This document shows, one piece after another, positions 1-6,618 of a DNA stretch of 32,806 nucleotides. The notes under the pieces are model-generated. The model was not told the origin of the DNA, searched no databases, and was given only the letters and a program-made list of their open reading frames with translations. The stretch's first letter is position 1; each line of letters starts with the position of its first letter. Origin of the DNA: Planctomycetota bacterium (GTDB taxonomy: Bacteria > Planctomycetota > MHYJ01 > JACPRB01); NCBI GenBank assembly GCA_016190175.1, contig JACPRC010000075.1:1-32806 (forward strand), read 5' to 3'. The position numbers were made by a program, and so were the translations under genes.

Positions 1-125
1 ACGAGTTGATGAAGGGGCGCACGGGGAAGCAGGCGTTCGACGCCGTGTTCGGCGACGGCAAGGTGAACCTCGACGAGCTCGAGGCCAGGTGGAAGCTGGC
101 GCTGTTCTCGGACAACTACAAGTAG
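1..125 (+). CDS. C-terminal end of an unidentified protein (left-truncated)
   Basis: One frame is open from the left edge to a TAG at 123-125 and gives about 40 residues ending in LALFSDNYK. The piece contains FDAVFGDGKVNLDELEARWK, a pattern typical of the last helices of some bacterial peptidase-like or TPR-associated proteins where a 'dedA...' loop precedes a final Leu/Trp helix. That is too little to name a family. Codon use is GC-rich like the rest of the window. It converges on the minus-strand lipoprotein genes, with only 6 bases before the next stop codon and no obvious terminator between. Confidence 0.55.
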   Translation, partial: ELMKGRTGKQAFDAVFGDGKVNLDELEARWKLALFSDNYK

Positions 126-131
126 GCGAAG

Positions 132-239
132 TCAGCGCCCTTCCGCCGTGTGCTCCGCGATCTGCACCACCTTCCACTGCCCCTCTTGCCGTTCCATCGT
201 GACCGTGTGGCGGTAGACGTGCCGCGCGATGCGTCTCAT
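132..239 (-). CDS. 35-codon frame overlapping the last lipoprotein gene (ATGA)
   Basis: This short frame starts at an ATG (237-239) that overlaps the TGA of the upstream lipoprotein gene as ATGA, the classic arrangement for translational coupling. Its product looks protein-like, with the stretch HTVTMERQEGQWKVVQIAEH. That is the usual last two strands of an NTF2-like or DUF4019-like fold (V-T-M ... G-x-W-K-V-x-x-I). The preceding gene ends with a similar strand, GGAWKVKFF. It could be a real small protein, the remnant of a further lipoprotein paralogue, or the true C-terminus of a neighbour separated by an indel. I see no signal peptide. Confidence 0.35.
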   Translation of the reverse strand: MRRIARHVYRHTVTMERQEGQWKVVQIAEHTAEGR

Positions 240-643
240 TTCTCGTCGAAGAACTTCACCTTCCACGCGCCCCCCTCGCGCGCGAGCTTGGCCAGGTGCT
301 TGCGCACCTGCGTCGCGGCCATGCCGTACGAGTCGCGGGTGATCCACTGGTCCGCGCGCACGGTGACGAACCCGTCGGGAGTCTCCGTCTGCTCCTTGAG
401 CAGGTAGTTCACTTTCGCGACGGGTCCGGTCATCGGACCGTACTTGTCCTCCCTGTGTTCGACTTCGCCGATCTGCTCCAGCACCTGCGGCGACCCGGCC
501 ATGGAACGGGCGTCCTCGTAGCGGCCCTGGACGAGGGCGTCCGCGAACCGCTTGTAGGCCTCGAAGCCGGCGAAGTCCTTCGTGCGGCCGCACCCCGCGA
601 GCAGGGCGGACGCGACGATCGCAAGACATCGCGGGCCGGTCAC
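236..643 (-). CDS. small lipoprotein, NTF2-like
   Basis: The product is 135 residues from a GTG start at 643. That start was chosen because it places a short n-region directly before a hydrophobic stretch ending in LLAGC, a canonical lipobox (Cys at about residue 19). Longer readings add an Arg-rich, non-protein-like extension that overlaps the upstream gene. The mature part (AYKRFADALVQGRYEDARSM ... GGAWKVKFFDEK) resembles the DUF4878/NTF2-like lipoprotein pattern, with an N-terminal helix 'al..GdyekA' and a final 'W-K-V' strand. It is fifth in a run of lipoprotein genes, 23 bases after the previous stop. Outer-membrane or periplasmic anchoring is expected; its ligand is unknown. Confidence 0.75.
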   Translation of the reverse strand: MTGPRCLAIVASALLAGCGRTKDFAGFEAYKRFADALVQGRYEDARSMAGSPQVLEQIGEVEHREDKYGPMTGPVAKVNYLLKEQTETPDGFVTVRADQWITRDSYGMAATQVRKHLAKLAREGGAWKVKFFDEK

Positions 644-666
644 GCCGGCCCCCGCTAACGCAATCC

Positions 667-1122
667 TCAGCGGCTGCGACGCCGCCCGCCGGAACGCCCG
701 CTCCCTCCCACGGCGAACGACGGGGACGCGCCGCCCACGTCGAGATCGGCGAGGTCGGCCTCCACGATCCACCATCCGGAATTCCGCTTCGCGACCGTCG
801 CCTCGAATGCCGGTTTCGGCTCCGACCCGTACGCGAAGGTGACGCGAATGCGCGCCCGGTCCTCTCCGGTGGGTTCGATGCGATACAGGAGCTCCGCCCC
901 GAATGCCTGGACGGCGCGCAGCACCGCGCCGATCCACTCCTCCACGTCCGCGTCGGCCACGTCCCGGGAGACGTAGCTTCGATAGGAGGCGATGTTCACG
1001 TCCCCGGCGCGGATCGTGTTGACGAAGCCCCGGACGGGAGACACCATGCTCTCCTGGCTCGGCTTCCCGCACCCCGCCAGTGCCACGATCACCGCCACGG
1101 ACGCCGCCGCGTATGTTCTCAT
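667..1122 (-). CDS. small lipoprotein, paralogue of the next two upstream genes
   Basis: The product is 151 residues from an ATG preceded by GGAGGGGAG. The signal peptide ends in the lipobox LAGC (Cys about 19). The mature domain aligns by eye with the protein encoded at 1163-1594: SPVRGFV against APVRGYL, YRSYVS against YRAYFT, a helix with W then AVLRAVQAFGAE against WTESLRAAVLAYGRD, and FEATVAKRNSGWWIVEADL against FTAAVTKRWSGWWITNLDT. The shared plan is a helical N-terminal half and a beta C-terminal half ending in a double-Trp strand. No known family is recognised. The last 20 residues are Gly/Ser/Arg-rich and probably disordered. It belongs to the operon driven from the sigma-54 site upstream of 3745. 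Confidence 0.8.
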   Translation of the reverse strand: MRTYAAASVAVIVALAGCGKPSQESMVSPVRGFVNTIRAGDVNIASYRSYVSRDVADADVEEWIGAVLRAVQAFGAELLYRIEPTGEDRARIRVTFAYGSEPKPAFEATVAKRNSGWWIVEADLADLDVGGASPSFAVGGSGRSGGRRRSR

Positions 1123-1162
1123 GACTCCCCTCCGGACCGGACCCGCCGGTCGGTCTCTAGTC

Positions 1163-1594
1163 TCACCCGCCGTCTCCCCGCCTCCACCAGGAACCCCGCG
1201 TCGGCGTCGCCGGCGGCGGGACTCGGAGTTGCGTAGTGTCGAGGTTCGTAATCCACCACCCCGACCAGCGTTTGGTCACCGCCGCCGTGAACGCGCACTC
1301 CTCGTCCCCCGGGAACTGCACGCGGACCAGTGCCTCGGAACCGGTGCCGGACAGGACCTCGTAGACCGCGTCGCGGCCGTACGCCAGGACCGCGGCCCGG
1401 AGCGACTCGGTCCACTGTCCCAGTTCCTTCTCGGAGATCTCCCCGGTGAAGTAGGCGCGGTATTGGGGGGGGACCGAGCCGCCGACCTCCTGGAGGTAGC
1501 CGCGCACGGGCGCGGTCGCGTCCACGTGGTGCTTCCCGCGGCACGCCCCCAGGAGGGCGCATGCCGCGGCCAGGATGAGGGACGGTCTTTTCAC
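1163..1594 (-). CDS. small lipoprotein, paralogue
   Basis: The product is 143 residues from a GTG start nine bases after the preceding stop. The signal peptide has the lipobox LLGAC (Cys about 18). The body matches the protein at 667-1122 along most of its length (PVRGYL, YRAYF, GSEALVRVQF, SGWWI). It matches the protein at 1604-2104 more weakly (LADAIERYGGD against LRAAVLAYGRD, then a beta segment and an N-G-W-R strand). This is a local gene family that grew by tandem duplication and diverged. The tail after the double-Trp strand is low-complexity. It is presumed to be membrane-anchored in the periplasm; function unknown. Confidence 0.8.
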   Translation of the reverse strand: MKRPSLILAAACALLGACRGKHHVDATAPVRGYLQEVGGSVPPQYRAYFTGEISEKELGQWTESLRAAVLAYGRDAVYEVLSGTGSEALVRVQFPGDEECAFTAAVTKRWSGWWITNLDTTQLRVPPPATPTRGSWWRRGDGG

Positions 1595-1603
1595 GGCCTC
1601 ATC

Positions 1604-2104
1604 TCACGACACTTGATCCACGCTGCGGATCCGCCAGCCGTTGCTCTCGTATTCCACGTTGAACCGGAACGCCGGGGCGTCCGGCGAGGGGAACGAGATC
1701 TTGATGTTCGCCTTGTTGCCCAGGGACCCGAGGACCTCGAGGGAAAAGTCGCCGCCGTACCGCTCGATCGCGTCGGCCAGGAGGCGCACGCGCGCCTCGA
1801 TCTCCCGCTCCTCCATCTTCTCGGAGAAGCAATAGCGCAGGCGCCCGGTGCCGCGAACGCCGGACTTGACATCGCCCATCAGGCTCGTCACGGGTTCGGT
1901 CATGACCTCGAACCGGCGCGTGCCGCAGGAGGCCAGGGCCAGCAGGAGGACCCCCCCGAGCAACCGGCCTGTGACGGCGCCGGCCCGCTGCCGCACGGCA
2001 GCGCACATGCCGGCGCCGTCCAGCCGGGGCCCCGGACGGCCGGCCTCACTCGGCCGGCCTGTCCGGAAGCCGTTGTCGGGGGTATGGCTGGGAAACTTTC
2101 TCAT
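1604..2104 (-). CDS. lipoprotein, third member of the local family
   Basis: The frame gives 166 residues from an ATG at 2104, which has a good AGGAG seven bases upstream. The hydrophobic segment with lipobox LASC only begins near residue 47, so the n-region would be unusually long. A start at the internal ATG at 2008 would give a conventional lipoprotein signal but lacks a clear ribosome site. The mature part shows the family plan: MTEPVTSLMGDV, a helix with LLADAIERYGGDFSLEVL, and a final strand NVEYESNGWRIRSV. It lies 10 bases after the stop of the upstream lipoprotein gene. The ribosome site favours the long form and the signal peptide favours the short one. Confidence 0.75.
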   Translation of the reverse strand: MRKFPSHTPDNGFRTGRPSEAGRPGPRLDGAGMCAAVRQRAGAVTGRLLGGVLLLALASCGTRRFEVMTEPVTSLMGDVKSGVRGTGRLRYCFSEKMEEREIEARVRLLADAIERYGGDFSLEVLGSLGNKANIKISFPSPDAPAFRFNVEYESNGWRIRSVDQVS

Positions 2105-2114
2105 GGCTCCGCTC

Positions 2115-2705
2115 CTACTCTCTCGACTTCAACTCGCCGGCCAAGCGGACCACGATGTTGTTGACGCTCGACTCGACCGAGATCCTGACGATCCCCATCT
2201 TCTCGTTGATCCACCGGGTCTCGCGCAGGTGGAGCGTGCTTCCCATATCCGCCTTCCATTGCACGCGCCAGCACTTGAAGGTGCCGGCCGGGACGGTGAT
2301 CTCCTCCTCGCTCTCGAACGTGCCGAGGTAGGTGACCTGGCCTCCGAACGGCGGGCCCATCTGCACCCCTTCGCCGAACTGCGCCCCCTGCTCCGCCGGC
2401 CCCTTCAGGTACCAGACCGGCATCTCGGCGAAGCTGAGGTCCGCCTCGCCCATGACCATCCGCAGCATCTTGAGCCCGCGCCCCTCCGGAGCCAGGTAGT
2501 ACGAGAGGACCGGCTTCCCGTCGTCCTTGACGACCATCACGCTGCACATCGTGTCCCGCACCTTCTCCTTGCCCGAGATTTCGATCGTGAACTCCCCGCC
2601 TTCGGACTTGACGAACCTCGACACCTTTCCCTGGTCCAGGGGCACCCCCACGCGTCCACACCCGCCCGGGAGCGCGAGGACCAGCAACGCCGCGATCCTG
2701 CGCAT
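2115..2705 (-). CDS. periplasmic lipoprotein, unknown family
   Basis: The product is 196 residues from an ATG that lies 14 bases after the stop of the membrane-protein gene. The N-terminus MRRIAALLVLALPGGC is a lipoprotein-like signal; the lipobox is imperfect because Pro sits at -3. The mature protein is beta-rich: a charged strand set (GGEFTIEISGKEKVRD), YYLAPEGRGLKMLRM, GQVTYLGTFESEEEITVPAG, then TFKCWRVQWK. The 'V-P-A-G-T-F-x-C-W-R-V' phrase is common in DUF3108-like outer-membrane-associated proteins of high-GC Gram-negatives, where it sits on a long curved beta sheet. I treat that as a fold suggestion only. It is second in the operon. Confidence 0.8.
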   Translation of the reverse strand: MRRIAALLVLALPGGCGRVGVPLDQGKVSRFVKSEGGEFTIEISGKEKVRDTMCSVMVVKDDGKPVLSYYLAPEGRGLKMLRMVMGEADLSFAEMPVWYLKGPAEQGAQFGEGVQMGPPFGGQVTYLGTFESEEEITVPAGTFKCWRVQWKADMGSTLHLRETRWINEKMGIVRISVESSVNNIVVRLAGELKSRE

Positions 2706-2719
2706 ATACCCTCCGACAA

Positions 2720-3745
2720 TCAACGGAACCACGCCAGCCGCGTCTGGGTCATGCCGTAGAGCAGGCCCAGAAGCCGCATCTGCACCACCATCGTATAGAT
2801 CTCGATGAACATCACGACGACGCCCGCGAAGATCATGAGTTCGGTCGCCGTGACGATCGCCTCGGCGACCGCCGACGCGGCCGACAAGGCCAGGAAGACC
2901 GCCGCGGCGATCGCGTACTCCTTCTTGATCCTCCAGGCGCTCCGGACCACGAAGACCGGATTCCAGGCGGCGAAACAGCTCCCGAGCAGCACGTTGGCCA
3001 TCAGCGCCATCGGCAGGTACGCCAGGCCGAGGACGCCGAAGACGACGTAGAAGATGGCGACGAAGGCCATGAACCCCGCCTCCCATCGCGCCACCGCGTC
3101 CTCCTGCCCGATGTCCTGCGCGACCCCCATGCTGCCGCTGCCGATGAGGTACGACGTCAGGACGATGACGGGGAGGAACGAGGCCACGTACGCGGAGGCG
3201 ATTTTCGCCCAGTCCGACATCAGATCCGTCCACATGCTCGGGTCGGGCCAGTGCGGCGGCTCCTCCTCCCAGTACGCGGTCTTCTTCGCCACGTCGATGA
3301 ACCACATGCTCAGGTATCCGAACATGATGAGCCCCACGAAGAGACCCACCATCGGGAAGAAGTTCAGGGAAGTGATCACGCGAATCCCGTAGAAGAAAAG
3401 CGACCCCAGGATGAGCATCCCTACTCCGGCGCCGCGGAAGGGGTAGCTGAAGACGCCCGCCAGCCCCTCCGTGAACCGCCCCGGCCGGCGCATGAGCTTC
3501 TGCAGTGCCGGCAGTTCTTCGGGAGCCGCGCACGCGCGGAGCTTCGGGAGAAGAGACCGCTTGGAGGGATCGAGTTCGAGCGCGCGCGAAAGGTAGAGGA
3601 ACCCCTCCCTGGGCCGCGCCAGGTCCAGCGCGGCGGTGCCGACCTGGACCAGGAGATCCGCGTCCCGCGGACTCTCGTCCAGGCATCCGAGCAGTTCGCG
3701 GAACCGCTGCTCGGCCTGATTGGCGTCCTGAGCCGTCGTTTCCAC
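2720..3745 (-). CDS. six-helix inner-membrane protein with N-terminal TPR-like segment
   Basis: The product is 341 residues from a GTG start preceded by a G-rich tract. Residues 10-75 form a soluble TPR-like pair of helices (DADLLVQVGTAALDLARPREGFLYLSRALELDP). Transmembrane segments lie near 107-127, 130-152, 180-201, 224-252, 276-298 and 301-322. The C-terminal phrase RLLGLLYGMTQTRL is typical of DUF4013-like membrane proteins in Planctomycetota and relatives, where it is the last amphipathic helix. No catalytic motif is visible. It is the first gene behind the -24/-12 promoter at 3781-3796, with a predicted leader of about 25 bases, and heads the lipoprotein operon. A role in envelope organisation or lipoprotein handling is an inference from position. 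Confidence 0.85.
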   Translation of the reverse strand: METTAQDANQAEQRFRELLGCLDESPRDADLLVQVGTAALDLARPREGFLYLSRALELDPSKRSLLPKLRACAAPEELPALQKLMRRPGRFTEGLAGVFSYPFRGAGVGMLILGSLFFYGIRVITSLNFFPMVGLFVGLIMFGYLSMWFIDVAKKTAYWEEEPPHWPDPSMWTDLMSDWAKIASAYVASFLPVIVLTSYLIGSGSMGVAQDIGQEDAVARWEAGFMAFVAIFYVVFGVLGLAYLPMALMANVLLGSCFAAWNPVFVVRSAWRIKKEYAIAAAVFLALSAASAVAEAIVTATELMIFAGVVVMFIEIYTMVVQMRLLGLLYGMTQTRLAWFR

Positions 3746-3780
3746 TTCACACCCCCCGACAAGTCCGACGGACCCACTAA

Positions 3781-3796
3781 AGCAAGACCCATGCCA
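3781..3796 (-). promoter_or_regulatory. sigma-54 (-24/-12) promoter of the lipoprotein operon
   Basis: On the minus strand the sequence is TGGCATGGGTCTTGCT, i.e. TGGCATG, four bases, TTGCT. This matches the sigma-54 consensus TGGCACG-N4-TTGCW at all but one position, with the invariant GG and GC exactly 12 bp apart. The predicted start is near 3770, giving a leader of about 25 bases to the GTG at 3745. The gene immediately upstream encodes a complete sigma-54 activator, which supports the call. Confidence 0.82.
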
Positions 3797-3886
3797 GATG
3801 CTCCCGGCAGGCGACGGCGCATCCGGCTATGTCTCATGCGGTTGGAGAGCGCGCCCGGCGGGCCGGTCTCCGCTCAGGTCGCGGCG

Positions 3887-3900
3887 CAATCCCCGGATTG
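3887..3900. promoter_or_regulatory. candidate enhancer (UAS) palindrome for the EBP
   Basis: CAATCC-CC-GGATTG is a perfect 6-bp inverted repeat with a 2-bp centre, about 117-130 bp upstream of the predicted sigma-54 start. Enhancer sites for Fis-type HTH activators usually lie 80-150 bp upstream and are dyads. Only one clear copy is seen, while activators often use two. Confidence 0.35.
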
Positions 3901-4032
3901 GATCCTGACCAGCGCATGCTTCACACCTCTATCGCGCTTGCCCCGTCGCCGTCTGCTGGAATCGATGGTCCGGAACCGGCCCTCTTCCGTGCCGGAACCT
4001 GCACTTTCCGGGGGGAATTCACCTCCCCAAGA

Positions 4033-4060
4033 ATTATACACCATGCGCGATAAACGGCAA
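4033..4060 (-). promoter_or_regulatory. sigma-70-like promoter, distal, toward the lipoprotein operon
   Basis: On the minus strand TTGCCG (4055-4060), 16 bases, then TATAAT (4033-4038) follow directly after the EBP stop codon. It would start near 4026 and give a leader of about 280 bases to 3745, or a short untranslated RNA covering the enhancer region. The -35 box is weak. Confidence 0.35.
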
Positions 4061-4077
4061 GCCACGATCGTGACGCG

Positions 4078-6030
4078 CTACCGCTCGCTCTTCCGGATCC
4101 CGTGCTTGCGCATCCGGGTCTTCAGCGTGTTGCGATTGATGCCGAGGTCCTCGGCCGTGCGCGAGATGTTCCAATCGTTGCGGTCCAGCGCCTCGACGAT
4201 GAGCTTGCGGTCCACCTCGCCGAGCTGCTCCCGCAGCGACGAATCGCGCCCGATCGAGCCGGTCGTCTCGCGGATGTGGGCCGGCAGGTCCTCGGGGCGG
4301 ATCTCGCCGCCCGCGAGAACGCTCAGCTTCCTCAGTTCGTTCCGCAGCTCGCGGACGTTGCCGGGCCACGGGTAGCGCAGGAAGAGGGCCATCGCGCCCT
4401 GGGAGATCCGGAGGCGCTGCGCCTTCGTCTCCTCCGCGATCTCCCCGACAAAATGCTCGACGAGGAGCGGGAGGTCCTCCGCGCGCTGGCGCAGCGGCGG
4501 GAGCCGCTCGTGGTAGGTGTTGAGGCGGTAGTTGAGGTCCTGCCGCAGACGGCCCTCCTCCAGGAGGTCGCGGACCTCCTCGTTCGTCGCGGCGAGGATC
4601 CGGACGTCCACCTTTACGGATTCGCGCGCGCCGACGGGCCAGACCTGCGACTCCTCGAGGACGCGCAGGAGCTTTTTCTGCATCCCGTCGCTCATCTCCT
4701 CGATCTCGTCGAGGAAGAGCGTCCCGCCGTCGGCCGCCTCGAAGAGGCCGGGGCGGGACTGGTCCGCTCCCGTGAATGCGCCCTTCACGTGGCCGAACAG
4801 ATGCGACTCGAGGAGCGTCTCCGCGATCGCGCCGCAGTTGACCGGAAGGAACGGCTTCGTCTTGCGCGGGCTGTTGAAGTGGACCGCCTTCGCGACGAGT
4901 TCCTTCCCCGTCCCCGTCTCGCCGCACACGATCACCGGGTACGGGCTCGGCGCGACGCGCTCGATCAGGGTGAAGACCTCCCGCATCGCCGCACTGCGCC
5001 CCACGATCGAGCCGAACGAGTGCCGCTTGCCCAGCTCGGTGAGGCCCGAGCGCACGACGTCCTGGAGCCTCGACACCTCCTCGGCGCGGCGCTTCAGCTC
5101 CGCCCCCTGCTCGACCGGCCGCGCGATGAGACCGGCGAACGTGAGGAGCAGGTCCTCGTCCTCGGGCGCGAATCTCCGGTCGCGCCGGCGCGAGTCGAGG
5201 TAGACGGCCCCGAGGACCTTGCCGCCCGACAGGATCGGGACGGCGAGGATCGACGTCATCCCGAGCCCCTGGACGCTGGCCAGCCCGGAGGCCCACGAGT
5301 CGCGCTCCACGTCGGCGACGCGCACCGGCTGGGCCGACGAGATCGCGCGGCGGAGGACGCTCGTCGAGTAGTCGTCCGATTCGAGTTCGACGGCCCGATC
5401 CGGCATGTTCAGCACCGCGCGGAGGCGGGCCCCGTCCTGGAGAAGGAAGAGAAGTCCGCGATCGGCCTCGACCGCCTTGGCCATCAGTTCGAGGGTGCGG
5501 CGCAGCATCGCCTCCACGTCGCCGCCTTCCCGCAGGATCTTCGAGACCATCGCGACGACCGTGCGGCCGGAGCGGGACTGGACGAGGCGGTCCATCTCGG
5601 CGGCCCGGTCGGTCGCCGGCGCCGGCGACGCGGCGCACTCCTCGTAGCGGTCGCCGGAGGAGCGCGCACGGGCCAGGGCCTCCGCCGCGCGCGCGCGGAG
5701 CTCGGAGGTCGCGACCGCGTCGTCCGGGAAGACGGCGCCGCCGATGCTCGCGGTCGCGCGGGCCGCGCGGATCCGCCCGAGGATGCGCTCGGCCACGGCG
5801 CGCAGCTCCTCGCGTCCCGCGTCGCAGACCAGGATCTCGACGCCGCGCGGGCCCGGAGCCACGCCGTCGTAGTTGCGGAGGGCCTTCGCGAGGAGCCCCG
5901 CGATCTCCTCCCCATTCCGCGGATCGGCGCCGTCCGGCTCGACCAGCAGGAGCCCGAACTTGCGGCCGTGCCGTCGGGCGCGGTTCGCCTCGTTCTCGAG
6001 GAGCCGCTCGAAGGGGGCGGTCGGGTCCAA
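4078..6030 (-). CDS. sigma-54-dependent transcriptional activator: degenerate GGDEF, GAF, AAA+, Fis HTH
   Basis: The product is 650 residues from a TTG start, fixed by GGAGG seven bases upstream. Residues 5-130 look like a GGDEF fold that has lost its active site: the 'lR-x-x-D' helix and the ASIGGAVFPDDA and GDRYE ends remain, but the GGDEF loop reads PRGVE. Residues 150-310 form a GAF domain. Residues 340-580 are the AAA+ activator core: Walker A GETGTGKE (370-377), the sigma-54-contacting loop GAFTGA (417-422), Walker B GGTLFLDE (435-442), and the arginine-finger segment LRQDLNYRLN. A Fis-type HTH closes the protein (607-644, WNISRTAEDLGINRNTLKTR). It should remodel the sigma-54 closed complex at 3781-3796. 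The signal is probably sensed by GAF or by the upstream kinase module. Confidence 0.95.
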   Translation of the reverse strand: MDPTAPFERLLENEANRARRHGRKFGLLLVEPDGADPRNGEEIAGLLAKALRNYDGVAPGPRGVEILVCDAGREELRAVAERILGRIRAARATASIGGAVFPDDAVATSELRARAAEALARARSSGDRYEECAASPAPATDRAAEMDRLVQSRSGRTVVAMVSKILREGGDVEAMLRRTLELMAKAVEADRGLLFLLQDGARLRAVLNMPDRAVELESDDYSTSVLRRAISSAQPVRVADVERDSWASGLASVQGLGMTSILAVPILSGGKVLGAVYLDSRRRDRRFAPEDEDLLLTFAGLIARPVEQGAELKRRAEEVSRLQDVVRSGLTELGKRHSFGSIVGRSAAMREVFTLIERVAPSPYPVIVCGETGTGKELVAKAVHFNSPRKTKPFLPVNCGAIAETLLESHLFGHVKGAFTGADQSRPGLFEAADGGTLFLDEIEEMSDGMQKKLLRVLEESQVWPVGARESVKVDVRILAATNEEVRDLLEEGRLRQDLNYRLNTYHERLPPLRQRAEDLPLLVEHFVGEIAEETKAQRLRISQGAMALFLRYPWPGNVRELRNELRKLSVLAGGEIRPEDLPAHIRETTGSIGRDSSLREQLGEVDRKLIVEALDRNDWNISRTAEDLGINRNTLKTRMRKHGIRKSER

Positions 6031-6045
6031 GTCGGGACCTCCGTT

Positions 6046-6145
6046 ACGTTCTATGTTCTACGTTCCACGTTCCACGTTCTACGTACGTTCCGTGCGGCAG
6101 CAGAGGAGACGATACGTAGAACATAGAACGTAGAACGTAGAACAT
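6046..6145. repeat. inverted array of heptads (ACGTTCY ... RGAACRT)
   Basis: The left arm (6046-6087) is ACGTTCT, ATGTTCT, ACGTTCC, ACGTTCC, ACGTTCT, ACGTACG, six 7-bp units in a row. The right arm (6118-6145) is AGAACAT, AGAACGT, AGAACGT, AGAACAT, the reverse complement. About 30 bases separate the arms, so the transcript could fold into a long stem of about 28 bp. It sits between the FliG-like gene and the EBP gene, starting 16 bases upstream of the EBP start and ending 3 bases before the other stop. It may act as a processing or attenuation hairpin. Confidence 0.85.
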
Positions 6146-6148
6146 GAC

Positions 6149-6607
6149 TCACAGTTTGCGCACCATGTCGACGATCGCCTCCCGCGCGCCCTGCGGCGTC
6201 CCGCCGGGCACTTCGGACGGGAGGTGCGGATCGTCCTGCAGGTCGCGGATGCGGCGCGCGCGGTCGGGCGGCACGGCCCGGTACACGCGCTGGAGCAGCC
6301 GCGAGTCGGAGCCCAGGAGCGACAGGGCCAGTTCCTTGTCGTCGACCCACTGCAGGAGCGCCTGGAGATCGGCCGTCCTCATGCGCGCGAGGTCCTCGAA
6401 GGAGAAGACCACGTTGTAGAACGACTTGCCGAGGTCCGGATTCTCGCGCCAGCCCCCGATCTCCAGGTCCCGTCCGTCCCAGTAGCGGAGCTTGACCTTC
6501 TGGGTGCGCGCATCGCGGTCGCAGTAGAAGCGGATCTCGCCGAGGTCGCCGATGCCGGGGATCACGGCGAATCCGTCCGACGTCTCGGGACAGGCGGAGC
6601 ACTTCAT
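6149..6607 (-). CDS. FliG C-terminal-domain-like protein with an N-terminal Cys segment
   Basis: The product is 152 residues from the ATG at 6607, 11 bases after the kinase stop and with GAGG upstream; a longer reading would overlap the kinase gene. Residues 1-62 begin MKCSACPETSDGF and are beta-rich (IRFYCDRDARTQKVKLRYW). Residues 66-126 follow the FliG_C pattern closely: VVFSFEDLARM, then a helix DLQALLQWVDDKELALSLLG, then RLLQRVYRAVPPDRARRIRDL. In motor switch FliG the same phrase reads 'mFvFEDi..lddr.iQ.vLrevd..dLalALkga'. No flagellar gene is in the window, so a switch-complex role is unlikely. Co-transcription with the kinase suggests a regulatory adaptor. The family call rests on motif matching by eye. 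Confidence 0.75.
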   Translation of the reverse strand: MKCSACPETSDGFAVIPGIGDLGEIRFYCDRDARTQKVKLRYWDGRDLEIGGWRENPDLGKSFYNVVFSFEDLARMRTADLQALLQWVDDKELALSLLGSDSRLLQRVYRAVPPDRARRIRDLQDDPHLPSEVPGGTPQGAREAIVDMVRKL

Positions 6608-6618
6608 GTCCGGCGGCC

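Larger units (their letters stand above)
3746..4077. other. regulatory gap between EBP gene and lipoprotein operon (332 bases)
   Basis: No convincing gene is present on either strand. The gap holds the -24/-12 element (3781-3796), a CAATCC/GGATTG palindrome (3887-3900), and two copies of CCGGAACC at 3970-3977 and 3992-3999 spaced exactly 22 bp apart, which is two helical turns. A sigma-70-like promoter on the minus strand at 4033-4060 lies just after the EBP gene. The layout (distal palindrome, spacer, sigma-54 site, short leader) is that of a DNA-looping enhancer promoter. Confidence 0.6.

Noticed and set aside
3874-4065. A 63-codon minus-strand frame in the gap before the lipoprotein operon.
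   Set aside because: No ribosome site, no protein-like pattern, and it covers the promoter and palindromes of the gap.
6149-6607. Flagellar motor switch protein fliG.
   Set aside because: Only a C-terminal-like domain is present, the length is less than half of FliG, and no flagellar gene is in the window.
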